Below are positions 34,318-47,200 of a stretch of DNA of 64,000 nucleotides, in pieces. The notes under the pieces are model-generated. The model did not search any database and had not been told where the DNA came from. It saw only the letters and a program-made list of their open reading frames with translations. Position 1 is the first letter of the stretch, and the number at the start of each line of letters is the position of its first letter. Source of the DNA: Rutidosis leptorrhynchoides (lineage: Eukaryota > Streptophyta > Magnoliopsida > Asterales > Asteraceae); NCBI RefSeq assembly GCF_046630445.1, contig NC_092343.1:137013501-137077500 (forward strand). The letters run 5' to 3'. The translations under genes were made by a program, and so were the position numbers.

Positions 34318-37300
34318 TGAAATGTCCCGTTCATATTGATTATAAATGTTCCATATTAATTGATTTCGTCGCGAGGTTTTGACCTCTATATGAGACGTTT
34401 TTCAAAGACTGCATTCATTTTTAAAACAACCATAACCTTTATTTTATCGATAAAGGTTTAAAAAGTATTACGTAGATTATCAAATAATGATAATCTAAAG
34501 TATACCGTTTACACACGACCATTACATAATGGTTTACAATAAGAACATATTACATCAAAAATAAGTTTCTTGAATGCAGTTTTTACATAATATCATACAA
34601 CCATGGACTCCAAATCTTGTCCTTATTTTAGTATGCAACAGCGGAAGCTCTTAATAATCACCTGAGAATAAACATGCTTAAAACATCAACAAAAATATTG
34701 GTGAGTTATAGGTTTATCCTATATATTATCAAATCATAATAATAGACCACAAGATTTCATATTTCAATATACATCCCATACATAGAGATAAAATTCATTC
34801 ATATGGTGAACACCTGGTAAACGACATTAACAAGATGCATATAAGAATATCCCCTATCATTCCGGGAAATCCTTCGGACATGATAAAAACGAATTCGAAG
34901 TACTAAAGCATCCGGTACTTTGGATGGGGTTCGTTAGGCCCAATAGATCTATCTTTAGGATTCGCGTCAATTAGTAGATCGGTTTACTAATTCTTAGGTT
35001 ACCAAGCAAAAGGGGCATATTCGGCTTCAATCATTCAACCATATAATGTAGTTTCAATTACTTGTGTCTATTTCATAAAACATTTATAAAACTGCATGTA
35101 TTCTCATCCCAAAATATTAGATTTTAAAAGTGGGACTATAACTCAGTTTCACAGATTTTTACTTCGTCGGGAAGTAAGACTTGGCCACTGGTCGATTCAC
35201 GAACCTATAACAAATATGTACATATATATCAATGTATGTTCAAAATATATTTACAACACTTTTAATACATTTTGATGTTTTAAGTTTATTAAGTCAGCTG
35301 TCCTCGTTAGTAACCTACAACTAGTTGTCCAAAGTTAGATGTACAGAAAAAAAATGATATATATTATCTTGAATCAATCCACGACCCATTGTATATATGT
35401 CTCAGGCTAGATCACAACTCAGAGTATATATATTTTTGGAATCAACCTCAACCCTGTATAGCTAACTCCTACATTACTGCATATAGAGTGTCTATGGTTG
35501 TTCCAAATAATATATACACATGGGTCGATATGATATGTCAAAACATTTGCATACGTGTCTATGGTATCCCAAGATTACATAATATATTTGAATACATATA
35601 TAATACAATATAAGTTAGCTCGGATATGATTAATATAGATTTGTTACCAATTTTCACGTAGCTACAACAAGAAAAAATTATCCAATCTTGTTTTACCCAT
35701 AACTTCTTCATTTTAAATCCGATTTAAGTGAATCAAATTGCTATGGTTTCATATTGAACTCTATTTTATGAATCTAAAAATAAAAAGTATAGGTTTATAG
35801 TCGAAAATATAAGTTACAAGTCGTTTTTGTAAAGGTAGTCATTTCAGTCGAAAGAACGACGTCTAGATGACCATTTTAGAAAACATACTTCCACTTTGAG
35901 TTTAACCATGATTTTTGGATATAGTTTCATGTTCATAATAAAAATCATTTTCCCAGAAGAACAACTTTTAATTCAAAGTTTAACATAGTTTTTAATTAAC
36001 TAACCCAAAACAGTCCGCGGTGTTACTACGACGGCGTATATCTGGTTTTACGGTGTTTTTCGTGTTTTTCAGTTTTAAATCATTAAGTTAACATATCATA
36101 TATATATATATATATATAGAACATTTGTTTATTTGATTTTAAAAGTCAATTTAGAAGGATTAACTTTTGTTTGCGAACAAGTTTAGAATTAACTAAACTA
36201 TGTTCTAGTGATTACATGTTCAATACTTCGAATAAGATAGCTTTATATGTATGAATCGAATGATGTTATGGACATCATTACTACCTCAAATTTTCTGGAT
36301 AAAGCTACTGGAAATGAGAAAAATGGATCTAGCTTCAAAGGATCTTGGATGGCTTGAAAGTTCTTGAAGTAGAATCATGACACGAAAACATGTTCAAGTA
36401 AGATTTCCACTCGAAATAAGATTGTTATAGTTATAGAAATTGAATCAAAGTTTGAATATGAGTATTACCTTGTATTAGAAAAATATCTTACTGTAATAAG
36501 AAAGATTTCTTGAGGTTGGATGATCACTCTACAAGATTGGAAGTAAGCCAGCAAACTTGGAAGTATTCTTGATTTTATGAAACTAGAACTTGTAGAATTT
36601 ATGAAGAACACTTAGAACTTGAAGATAGAACTTGAGAGAGATTAATTAGATGAATAAAATTGAAGAATGAAAGTGTTTTTAGGTGTTTTTGGTCGTTGGT
36701 ATATGGATTAGATATAAAGGATATGTAATTTTGTTTTCATGTAAATAAGTCATGAATGATTACTCATATTTTGGTAATTTTATGAGATATTTCATGCTAG
36801 TTGCCAAATGATGGTTCCCACATGTGTTAGGTGACTTACATGAGCTACTAAGAGCTGATAATTGGAGTGTATATACCAATAGTACATACATCTAAAAGCT
36901 ATGTATTGTACGAGTACGAATACGGGTGCATACGAGTAGAATTGTTGATGAAACTGAACGAGGATGTAATTGTAAGCATTTTTGTTAAGTAGAAGTATTT
37001 TCATAAGTGTCTTGAAGTCTTTCAAAAGTGTACGAATACATATTAAAACACTACATGTATATACATTTTAACTGAGTCGTTAAGTCATCGTTAGTCGTTA
37101 CATGTAAGTGTTGTTTTGAAACCTTTAGGTTAACGATCTTGGTAAATGTTGTTAACCCATTGTTTATTAAATCAAATGAGATGTTAAATTATTACATTAT
37201 CATGATATCATGATGTATTAATATATCTTAAAATGATATATATACATTAAATGTCGTTACAATGATAATCGTTACATATATGTCTCGTTTCAAAATCATT

Positions 37301-37379
37301 AAGTTAGTAGTCTTGTTTTTACATATGTAATTCATTGTTAATATACTTAATGATATGTTTACTTATCATAATATCATGT

Positions 37380-37446
<67 letters not shown>

Positions 37447-37615
37447 ATATATATGTCATCATATAGTTTTTACAAGTTTTAATGGTCTATATGAAACCTA
37501 TTTCAATTAATCAAGTCTTAACAAGTTTGATTGCTTAACATGTTGGAAACACTTAATCATGTAAGTATAAATTTCATTTAATATATATAAACATGGAAAA
37601 GTTCGGGTCACTACA
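34318..37615 (-). repeat. 3' LTR of element D (3298 bp)
   Basis: Runs minus strand from TGTAGTGACCC at 37615 to GACATTTCA at 34318. It differs from the 5' LTR by scattered substitutions, a TA expansion at 37381-37444 and the loss of about 40 bp near 37480. The leader donor GTGAGT reads CTGAGT here, so the splice site would be lost in this copy. Confidence 0.95.
37381..37444. repeat. (AT)n microsatellite in the D 3' LTR
   Basis: About 30 AT units; the other D LTR has only about 5 at the matching place (47329). Confidence 0.95.
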
Positions 37616-37616
37616 G

Positions 37617-37630
37617 TACCTACCCGTTAA
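37617..37630 (-). other. Plus-strand primer (PPT-like) site of D
   Basis: Minus-strand TTAACGGGTAGGTA next to the 3' LTR, identical to A and B. Confidence 0.6.
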
Positions 37631-37650
37631 ATAAATTTCATCCCAAAATT

Positions 37651-40600
37651 TTAAGCAGTTGGAGGTGTTGACGTATCTTCTGGAAATAAGTGCGGTATTT
37701 CTTCTTCATCTGATCTTCTCGTTCCCAGGTGAACTCGGGTCCTCTACGAGCATTCCATCGAACCTTAACAATTGGTATCTTGTTTTGTTTAAGTCTTTTA
37801 ACCTCACGATCCATTATTTCAACGGGTATTTCGATGAATTGAAGTTTTTCGTTGATTTGGATTTCGTCTAACGGAATAGTGAGATCTTCTTTAGCAAAAC
37901 TTTTCTTCAAATTCTAGATGTGGAAAGTGTTATGTACAGCCGCGAGTTGTTGAGGTAACTCAAGTCGGTAAGCTACTGGTCCAACACGATCAATAATCTT
38001 GAATGGTCTAATATACCTTGGATTTAATTTCCCTCGTTTACCAAATCGAACAACGCCTTTCTAAGGTGCAACCTTAAGCATGACCATCTCTCCAATTTCA
38101 AATTCTATATCTTTTCTTTTAATGTCGGCGTAGCTCTTTTGTCGACTTTGGGTGGTTTTCAACAGTTGTTGAATTTGGATGATCTTCTCGGTAGTTTCTT
38201 GTATTATTTCCAGACCCATAATCTGTCTATCCCCCACTTCACTCTAACAAATTGGAGACCTGCACTTTCTACCATAAAGTGCTTCAAACGGCGCCATCTC
38301 AATGCTTGAATGGTAGCTGTTGTTGTAGAAAAATTCTGCTAACGGTAGATTTCGATCCCAACTATTTCCGAAATCAATAACACATGCTCGTAGCATGTCT
38401 TCAAGCATTTGTATCGTCCTTTCGCTCTGCCCATCAGTTTGTGGATGATAGGCAGTACTCATGTCTAGACGAGTTCCTAATGCTTGCTGTAATGTCTGCC
38501 AGATTCTTGAAATAAATCTGCCATCCCTATCAGAGATAATAGAGATTGGTATTCCATGTCTGGAGATTACTTCCTTCAAATACAGTCGTGCTAACTTCTC
38601 CATCTTGTCATCTTCTCTTATTGGCAGGAAGTGTGCTAATTTGGTGAGACGATCAACTATTACCCAAATAGTATCAAAACCACTTGCAGTCCTTGGCAAT
38701 TTAGTGATGAAATCCATGGTAATGTTTTCCCATTTCCATTCCGGGATTTGGGGTTGTTGAAGTAGACCTGATGGTTTCTGATGCTCAGCTTTGACCTTAG
38801 AACACGTCAAACATTCTCCTACGTATTTAGAAACATCGCCTTTCATACCTGGCCACCAAAAATGTTTCTTGAGATCCTTGTACATCTTCCCCGTTCCAGG
38901 ATGTATTGAGTATCTGGTTTTATGAGTTTCTCTAAGTACCATTTCTCTAATATCTCCAAATTTTGGTACCCAAATCCTTTCAGCCCTATACCGGGTTCCG
39001 TCATCCCGAATATTAAGATGCTTCTTCGATCCTTTGGGTATTTCATCCTTTAAATTTCCCTCTTTTAAAACTCCTTGTTGCGCCTCCTTTATTTGAGTAG
39101 TAAGGTTATTGTGAATCATTATATTCATAGATTTTACTCGAATGGGTTCTCTGTCCTTTCTGCTCAAGGCGTCGGCTACCACATTTGCCTTCCCCGGGTG
39201 GTAATGAATCTCAAAGTCGTAATCATTCAACAATTCAATCCACCTACGCTGCCTCATATTCAGTTGTTTCTGATTAAATATGTGTTGAAGACTTTTGTGG
39301 TCGGTATATATAATACTTTTAACCCCATATAAGTAGTGCCTCTAAGTCTTTAATGTAAAAACAATCGCGCCTAATTCCAAATCATGCGTCGTATAATTTT
39401 GTTCATGAATCTTCAATTGTCTAGACGCATAAGCAATTACTTTCATTCGTTACATTAATACACAATCGAGACCATGCTTTGAGGCATCACAATATATCAC
39501 AAAATCATCATTCCCTTCAGGTAATAACAATATAGGTGCCATAGTTAACTTTTTCTTCAATAACGGAAACGCTTTCTCTTGTTCATCCTTCCATTCAAAT
39601 TTCTTCCCTTTATGCGTTAATGCAGTCAAGGGTTTTGCTATTCTGGAAAAGTCTTGGATGAACCTTCTGTAGTAACCAGCTAGTCCTAAAAACTGGCTTA
39701 TGTGTTTCGGAGTTTTCGGGGTTTCTCACTTTTCAACGGTTTCAATCTTTGCTGGATCCACCTAAATACCTTCTTTGTTCACTATGTGACCGAGGAATTG
39801 AACTTCTTCCAATCAAAATGCACACTTTGAAAACTTAGCGTACAGTTTTTCTTTCCTCAGCGACTCTAGCACTTTTCTCATATATTCTTAGTGCTCTTGA
39901 TCATTCTTCGTGTAAATAAGTATGTCATCGATGAAAACAATGACAAACTTGTCAAGATATGGCCCGCACACTCGGTTCACGAGGTCCATGAACACAGCTG
40001 GTGCGTTAGTAAATCCAAATGGCATAACCATAAACTCGTAATGACCGTAACGCGTCCTAAAAGCAGTCTTTGGAATATCATCCTCCTTCACCCTCATTTG
40101 ATGATACCCAGAACGTAAATCAATCTTTGAATAAACATACGAGCCTTGTAGTTGATCAAATAAGTCGTCGATTCTCAGTAATGGGTAACGGTTCTTGATG
40201 TTAAGTTTGTTCAACTCTCGGTAGTCGATACACAACCTGAATGTACCATCTTTCTTCTTGACAAATAAAAACAGGAGCTCCCCATGGTGATGTGCTTGGT
40301 AGAATGAAACCACGCTCTAAAAGTTCTTGTAATTGGCTCTGAAGTTCCTTCATTTTGCTAGTTGCGAGTCTGTATGGAGCACGAGCTATTGGTGCAGCTC
40401 CCGGTACAAGGTCTATTTGAAATTCAACAGATCGGTGTGGATGTAGTCCCGGTAATTCTTTCGGAAATACATCGGGAAATTCTTTTGCGACGGGAATATC
40501 ATTGATGTTCTTTTCTTCGGAATTAACTTTCTCGACATGCGCTAGCACAGCATAGCAACCTTTTCTTATTAGTTTTTGTGCCTTCAGGTTACTAATAAGA

Positions 40601-40731
40601 TTTAACTTTGCGTTGCTCTTTTCTCTGTACACCATTAAGGGTTTTCCTTTTTCTCGTATAATGCAAATTGCATTTTTGTAACAAACGATCTCTGCCTTCA
40701 CTTCTTTCAACCAGTCCATACCGATTATCAC
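37651..40731 (-). pseudogene. pol: Pol of element D: protease end, RT, RNase H, integrase, tail
   Basis: Starts IIGMDWLKEVKAEIVCY. A one-base insertion near 40270 (in the [12 protein letters not shown] region) shifts the RT frame. The RT then reads [33 protein letters not shown] and [18 protein letters not shown] 39890-39888 follows, then several stops through RNase H, including TGA 39728-39726 at EKWETP, the same codon as in A. From 39257 integrase is open ([47 protein letters not shown]) to 38244. The tail VKVRWNARRGPEFTWERED is present, but a one-base loss near 37690 changes the last residues. Confidence 0.9.
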
Positions 40732-42267
40732 ATCAAAACTCCCTAACTCTACTGGTATCAGGTCAATCTTAAATGTTTCGCTAACCAGTTTAATTTATCG
40801 ATTCAAACATATATTATCTGCTGAAATTAATTTACCATTTGCTAATTCGAGTAAAAATTTACTATCCAAAGGCGTCAATGGGAAACTTAATTTAGCACAA
40901 AATTCTCTACTCATATAGCTTCTATCCGCACCCGAATCAAATAAAACATAAGTAGATTTATCGTCAATAAGAAACGTACCCGTAACAAGCTCCGGGCCTT
41001 CATGTGCTTCTGCCGCATTAATATTGAAAACTCTTCCACGGCCCTGCCCATTAGTATTCCCCAGATTCGGGCAATTTCTAATAATATGGCCCGGTTTTCC
41101 ACATTTATAACTAACAGCGTTGGTATTACTTGCTCCGACACTATTAATTTCGACATTACTTGTTCCGGCATTATTTGCTCCCTTAGTTCTATTAAACTTT
41201 GGTCCGTAGACCTCACACTTTGTCTCGCTATGACCATTTCTTTTACACCTATTGCAAAATGTCGTGCAAAACCCCTGGTGATTTTCTTCACACCTATGAC
41301 ACGGCTGTTTTTGGTTTTTGTTGCCGTTGTTGTTATTGAGGTTGTTGTTGGGATTGTTATTGTTGTTGAAACGGTTGTTGTAGTAGTTGTTGTTGTTGGG
41401 ATGTTTGTTGTTGTTATTGTTAGGATTGCGGTTATTGCTGCGATTGTTGTTGCAGTTGTTGGGATAGTTGTTGCGATTGTGGTTGTAATTGTTATCGTTG
41501 TTGTACTGGTGACTCTTGTCACCGTTTTCCTCCCACTTCCTCTTGAGTTGTTTTGTGTTGGCTTCTTCAGCCGCCTGCTCTTTAATTCTTCCCTCAATCT
41601 GATTTATGAGTTTATGAGCCATTCGACTTGCCTTCTGTATAGAAGCGGGCTCGTGTGAACTTACATCTTCTTGAATCCTTACTGGTAACCCTTTTACAAA
41701 TGCGTCGATCTTCTCTTCTTCATCTTCGAATGCTCCCAGACACAATAGGCACAACTCTGTGAATCGTCGTTCATATGTGGTAATGTCAAACCCTTGTGTT
41801 CGTAACTCTCTAAGTTCTGCCTTGAGTTTATTGACTTCGTTTCTAGGACGATACTGCTCGTTCATCAATTGCTTGAATGCCGACCACGGTAGTGCGTAAG
41901 CAGCATTTTGTCCTACCTGTTCAAGATAGGTGTTCCACCACGTTAACGCAGTACCTGTGAAGGTATACGTAGCGTACTTAACTTTGTCCTCTTCAGTACA
42001 CTTACTTATGGAAAACACCGATTCGACTTTCTAGGTCCACCGTTTCAATCCAATTGGTCCTTCAGTTCCATCAAATTCCAAAGGTTTGTAGGCAGTGAAT
42101 TCTTTGTAGGTGCATCCTACACGATTTCTTGAGCCGTTAGCTGCATTGCTAGATTCAGAGTTATTGTCGGTATGTAGCGCAGCCTGTACTGCGGCTATGT
42201 TTGCAGCAAGAAAGGTACGAAATTCCTCTTCGCTTATATTCATGGTTTGTCGAGTCGTCGGTGCCAT
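40732..42267 (-). pseudogene. gag: Gag-protease of element D with two stops
   Basis: Start MAPTTRQTMNISEEEF at 42267. The Gag core has LTWWNTYLEQVG and YERRFTELCLLC. A long Asn-rich linker from (AAC/AAT)n repeats follows (near 41340-41520). Zinc motifs are CHRCEENHQGFC and SYKCGKPGHIIRNC, where the first Cys of the second knuckle is Ser. The protease has LFDSGADRSYMS. TAG at 42033-42031 replaces Glu, and TAA at 40797-40795 replaces Glu of A (NREIKL). This copy keeps the protease segment lost in A. Confidence 0.9.
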
Positions 42268-42406
42268 TTCCTTCAAAATAGCCAACTGAATCGAGTTAAT
42301 CATACAGAATATTAAGAGTAGTCAATAGTATTTCGTAGCATAATATGAACTCATTTATAAAAGTTTTTTCTTCATAATAGCGTTTTATAAGTTTAAATTC
42401 GGGTAC

Positions 42407-42420
42407 TACCTACCCGTTAA
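42407..42420 (-). other. Internal copy of the PPT-like motif in D
   Basis: Minus-strand TTAACGGGTAGGTA about 140 bp upstream of gag. Confidence 0.55.
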
Positions 42421-42590
42421 GTTCATACTTAGTAGCTAATATACAATTCAACTACTACAATTCCATATGAAAAACTGATTATAATAATATATCACATATA
42501 AATATTCTTCAAACTTACAACATCGCTATATTACATATAACATGAAATATAGTACACTTTGATACAGGACAGTTTTGAAGATAAACCTAG

Positions 42591-43283
42591 TTAATACGCA
42601 AGTTGTTCAACAAAGGAAATAAAGACACGTAATTCATAAGTCCAGAAACAAGTCATGCATTCTGGTTTTACTAAGACGACTTCCCATCCTTGGTCTTATG
42701 GAAAATAACCGTTATGACCATTGGCTAGGCAGCATGTTGTAACGTCGTCAAAAGGACGACGGTTTCGTAATGTCCAACAGCCCCGTAATAATCTAAAAAC
42801 CTTATTTCTCACCCCAACTACTGAAGCCGTCACTTGTGGGAAAGTTTTATTTAAAAGCTGCAATCCGATGTTCTTTTTCTCACTTTGGTAAGAAGCGAAC
42901 ATCACTAACCCGTAAGCATAACATGCTTCATTATGTTGCATGTTAGAAGCTCTTTCTAATTCACGAAATCCTATGTTGGGATATGTTGAGTCAAAATAGG
43001 TTCTTAACCCGTAGCGTAAAATTGCATTTGGGTTCCCCGCATTTAACGCGTTAAAGAAAACACGGCGTAACTTACGGTCTCCCCAATGTGATATACCCCA
43101 CCTATCAAAGGAAAGCCTTTTATAAACTAAGGCATTTCCGGAAAGTATTTCAAATGTTTGACAAGTTAATTTCGCCATAACTAAATGTGCTGATGAATTC
43201 TGACCGACTCTAGACAAGATTTCCTCAATCATATCCTCTGGTAGGTCTTCTAAAATATTCGGTCGTCTACCCTTAACGTCCAT
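42591..43283 (-). pseudogene. F-box-like protein gene carried by element D, one nonsense codon
   Basis: ATG at 43283, stop at 42593-42591, 231 codons. The F-box is at residues about 9-55 (ILEDLPEDMIEEILSRVGQN, LTCQTFEILSGNALVYKRL). A Sel1/TPR-like middle follows (NALNAGNPNAILRYGLR, RELERASNMQHNEACYAYGL, NIGLQLLNKTFPQV). The C-terminus has paired Cys (TTCCLANGHNGYFP, later PECMTCFW). One TAA (CAA in A) follows GYFP at residue about 195; otherwise it is uninterrupted, so the first 195 residues including the whole F-box could still be made. An acceptor-like tctattttacag lies 13 bases before the start, as in A. It is the only gene between the acidic ORF and gag. Confidence 0.8.
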
Positions 43284-43420
43284 TTTGTTTTTATACTGTA
43301 AAATAGACAAGGATTAGATTCGTAAAAGATAATTAACAAACAATACAAGCAATTTTTACATAGAACATAAAAGTATAAGCACACTACAATACATATAATA
43401 CACAACATGATTACAACCCT

Positions 43421-43510
43421 TTAATCTGAATCACCGGTTTCTTCTTCTTCGGACTTGGTTCGTTTTCCTAATTTTCTAGGAATATATGCTGTTCCTCTAA
43501 TACGAGCCAT
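43421..43510 (-). CDS. Small basic/acidic ORF of 29 aa in the pre-gag cassette of D
   Basis: MARIRGTAYIPRKLGKRTKS, then a short acidic end EEEETGDSD. It starts 7 bases after the stop of the acidic ORF. A has the same stretch (3618-3701) with ATG changed to ACG and the frame otherwise open, so it may be an extension of the acidic protein by splicing or frameshift rather than a separate gene. Function unknown. Confidence 0.35.
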   Translation of the reverse strand: MARIRGTAYIPRKLGKRTKSEEEETGDSD

Positions 43511-43516
43511 CGTTTT

Positions 43517-44056
43517 TTATAATGGTTTAGAAAAAACTGGTGGTTTAGAGGTTCCCGGGTCATTGTTAGATTTTAGGAAATACGGATGTTGTCGATACAT
43601 ATAAAGTTCATCGGGGTTGGAATCGGGTTTCTCTATTTTTATACCTTTTCCCTTATTATTTTCTTTCGCTTTATTAAATTGGGTCGAGGTAATTTCTATA
43701 ACATCATTGGAATCCTCATCGGAATCCGATTCATCGAAAAATTGGTAATCTTCCCAATATTTTGCTTCCTCGGCGGAAACACCATTGACCATTATTAACT
43801 TTGGTCCGTTGGTTGAGGATTTTCTTTTATTTAATCGATTTACTATAGGTATCAATATTTCTTCCTCCGGAACCTCTTCTTCTTCTGGTTCCTCCTCTTC
43901 CGATTCCTCATCTTCTAGTTCCTCTTCTTCCGGTTCCTCCTCTTCCGGTTCCTCCTCCTCCGGTTCCTCTTCAGGAATTTGTGAATCTTCCCAAAATATA
44001 TTCGACTCTTCATTATTATTAGGTGAATCAATGGGATTTGTAGTAGAGGTAGACAT
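43517..44056 (-). CDS. Acidic accessory ORF of element D (intact, 179 aa)
   Basis: Start MSTSTTNPIDSPNNNEESNI at 44056. WEDSQIPEE leads into about 45 residues of Glu-Glu-Glu-Pro repeats, then a basic patch NRLNKRK, KLIMVNGVSAEEAKYWEDY, and a C-terminus with QHPYFLKSNND. It is fully open, unlike the A copy. No enzyme motif is visible. It lies 220 bp after the primer site, so it is the first ORF on the genomic RNA. Length and order suggest an accessory protein with a low-complexity acidic domain. Confidence 0.7.
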   Translation of the reverse strand: MSTSTTNPIDSPNNNEESNIFWEDSQIPEEEPEEEEPEEEEPEEEELEDEESEEEEPEEEEVPEEEILIPIVNRLNKRKSSTNGPKLIMVNGVSAEEAKYWEDYQFFDESDSDEDSNDVIEITSTQFNKAKENNKGKGIKIEKPDSNPDELYMYRQHPYFLKSNNDPGTSKPPVFSKPL

Positions 44057-44261
44057 CTATCACACAATATCAAACACGTTAAGAGATTAATATATCACAT
44101 AATATTTACATGTTAACAATATATAGTTTCCAACAAAAAAATATTTTAAGCAATCGTTTTTTTTTTTAAAGAAAAATACGGTCGAAGTCCAGACTCACTA
44201 ATGCATCCTAACAAACTCGGTAAGACACACTAATGCAATTTTATGGTTCTCTAAGACCTAC

Positions 44262-44273
44262 GCTCGGATACCA
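44262..44273 (-). other. Primer binding site of D
   Basis: Minus-strand TGGTATCCGAGC, two bases from the LTR; it matches 10 of 12 positions of the initiator-Met complement. Confidence 0.85.
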
Positions 44274-44275
44274 AC

Positions 44276-47200
44276 TGAAATGTCCCGTTCATATTGATTA
44301 TAAACGTTCCATATTAATTGATTTTGTCGCGAGGTTTTGACCTCTATATGAGACGTTTTTCAAAGACTGCATTCATTTTTAAAACAACCATAACCTTTAT
44401 TTTATCGATAAAGGTTTAAAAAGCATTACGTAGATTATCAAATAATGATAATCTAAAATATACCGTTTACATACGACCATTACATAATGGTTTACAATAA
44501 GAACATATTACATCAAAAATAAGTTTCTTGAATGCAGTTTTTACATAATATCATCCAAGCATGGACTCCAAATCTTGTCCTTATTTTAGTATGCAACAAC
44601 GGAAGCTCTTAATAATCACCTGAGAATAAACATGCTTAAAACGTCAACAAAAATGTTGGTGAGTTATCGGTTTATCCTATATATTATCAAATCATAATAA
44701 TAGACCACAAGATTTCATATTTCAATATACATCCCATACATAGAGATAAAATTCATTCATATGGTGAACACCTGGTAACCGACATTACAAGATGCATATT
44801 AGAATATCCCCTATCATTCCGGGAAATCCTTCGGACATGATAAAAACGAATTCGAAGTACTAAAGCATCCGGTACTTTGAATGGGGTTCGTTAGGCCCAA
44901 TAGATCTATCTTTAGGATTCGCGTCAATTAGTAGATCGGTTTACTAATTCTTAGGTTACCAAGCAAAAGGGGCATATTCGGCTTCGATCATTCACCCATA
45001 TAATGTAGTTTCAATTACTTGTGTCTATTTCGTAAAACATTTATAAAACTGCATGTATTCTCATCCCAAAATATTAGATTTTAAAAGTGGGATTATAACT
45101 CACTTTCACAGATTTTTACTTCGTCGGGAAGTAAGACTTGGCCACTGGTCGATTCACGAACCTATAACAAATATGTACATATATATCAAAGTATGTTCAA
45201 AATATATTTACAACACTTTTAATACATTTTGATGTTTTAAATTTATTAAGTCAGCTGTTCTCGTTAGTAACCTACAACTAGTTGTCCAAAGTTAGATGTA
45301 CAGAAAAAAATGATATATATTATCTTGAATCAATCCACGACCCAGTGTATACACGTCTCAGGCTAGATCACAACTCAAAGTATATATATTTTTGGAATCA
45401 ACCTCAACCCTGTATAGCTAACTCCCACATTACTGCATATAGAGTGTCTATGGTTGTTCCAAATAATATATACACATGGGTCGATATGATATGTCAAAAT
45501 ATTTACATACGTGTCTATGGTATCCTAAGATTACATAATATATTAGAATACATATATAATATAATATAAGTTAGCTAGGATATAATTAATATAGATTTGT
45601 TACCAATTTTTACGTAGCTACAACAAGAAAAAATTATCCAATCTTGTTTTACCCATAACTTCTTCATTTTAAATCCGATTTAAGTGAATCAAATTGCTAT
45701 GGTTTCATATTGAACTCTATTTTATGAATCTAAATATAAAAAGTATAGGTTTATAGTCGAAAATATAAGTTACAAGTCATTTTTGTAAAGGTAGTCATTT
45801 CAGTCGAAAGACCGACGTCTAGATGACCATTTTAGAAAACATACTTCCACTTTGAGTTTAACCATGATTTTTGGATAAAGTTTCATGTTCATAATAAATA
45901 TAATTTTCCCAGAAGAACAACTTTTAAATCAAAGTTTAACATAGTTTTTAATTAACTAACCCAAAACAGCCTGCGGTGTTACTACGACGGCGTATATCCG
46001 GTTTTACGGTGTTTTTCGTGTTTTCCAGTTTTAAATCATTAAGTTAGCATATCATATAGATATAGAACATGTGCTTATTTGATTTTAAAAGTCAAGTTAG
46101 AAGGATTAACTTTTGTTTGCGAACAAGTTTAGAATTAATTAAACTATGTTCTAGTGATTACATGTTCAAACCTTCGAATAAGATAGCTTTATATGTATGA
46201 ATCGAATGATGTTATGGACATCATTACTACCTCAAGTTTTCTGGATAAAGCTACTGGAAATGAGAAAAATGGATCTAGCTTCAAAGGATCTTGGATGGCT
46301 TGAAAGTTCTTGAAATAGAATCATGACACAAAAACAAGTTCAAGTAAGATTTCCACTCGAAATAAGATTGTTATAGTTATAGAAGTTGAATCAAAGTTTG
46401 AATATGAGTATTACCTTGTATTAGAAAGATATCTTACTGTAAATAAGAAAGATTTCTTGAGGTTGGATGATCACTCTACAAGATTGGAAGTAAGCTAGCA
46501 AACTTGGAAGTATTCTTGATTTTATGAAACTAGAACTTGTAGAATTTATGAAAAATACTTAGAACTTGAAGATAGAACTAGAGAGAGATCAATTAGATGA
46601 ATAAAATTGAAGAATGAAAGTGTTTATAGGTGTTTTTGTTCGTTGGTATATGGATTAGATATAAAGGATATGTAATTTTGTTTTCATGTAAATAAGTCAT
46701 GAATGATTACTCATATTTTTGTAATTTTATGAGATATTTCATGCTAGTTGCCAAATGATGGTTCCCACATGTGTTAGGTGACTCACATGGGCTGCTAAGA
46801 GCTGATCATTGGAGTGTATATACCAATAGTACATACATCTAAAAGCTGTGTATTGTACGAGTACGAATACGGGTGCATACGAGTAGAATTGTTGATGAAA
46901 CTGAACGAGGATGTAATTGTAAGCATTTTTTTTAAGTAGAAGTATTTTGATAAGTGTCTTGAAGTCTTTCAAAAGTGTATGAATACATATTAAAACACTA
47001 CATGTATATACATTTTAACTGAGTCGTTAAGTCATCGTTAGTCGTTACATGTAAGTGTTGTTTTGAAACCTTTAGGTTAACGATCTTGTTAAATGTTGTT
47101 AACCCATTGTTTATTAAATCAAATGAGATGTTAAATTATTACATTATCATGATATCATGATGTATTAATATATCTTAATATGATATATATACATTAAATG

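Noticed and set aside
41002..41658. Long Val-rich open frame opposite gag of D
   Set aside because: It is the reverse strand of the Asn-rich AAC/AAT linker of Gag; low complexity and antisense to a clear coding region.
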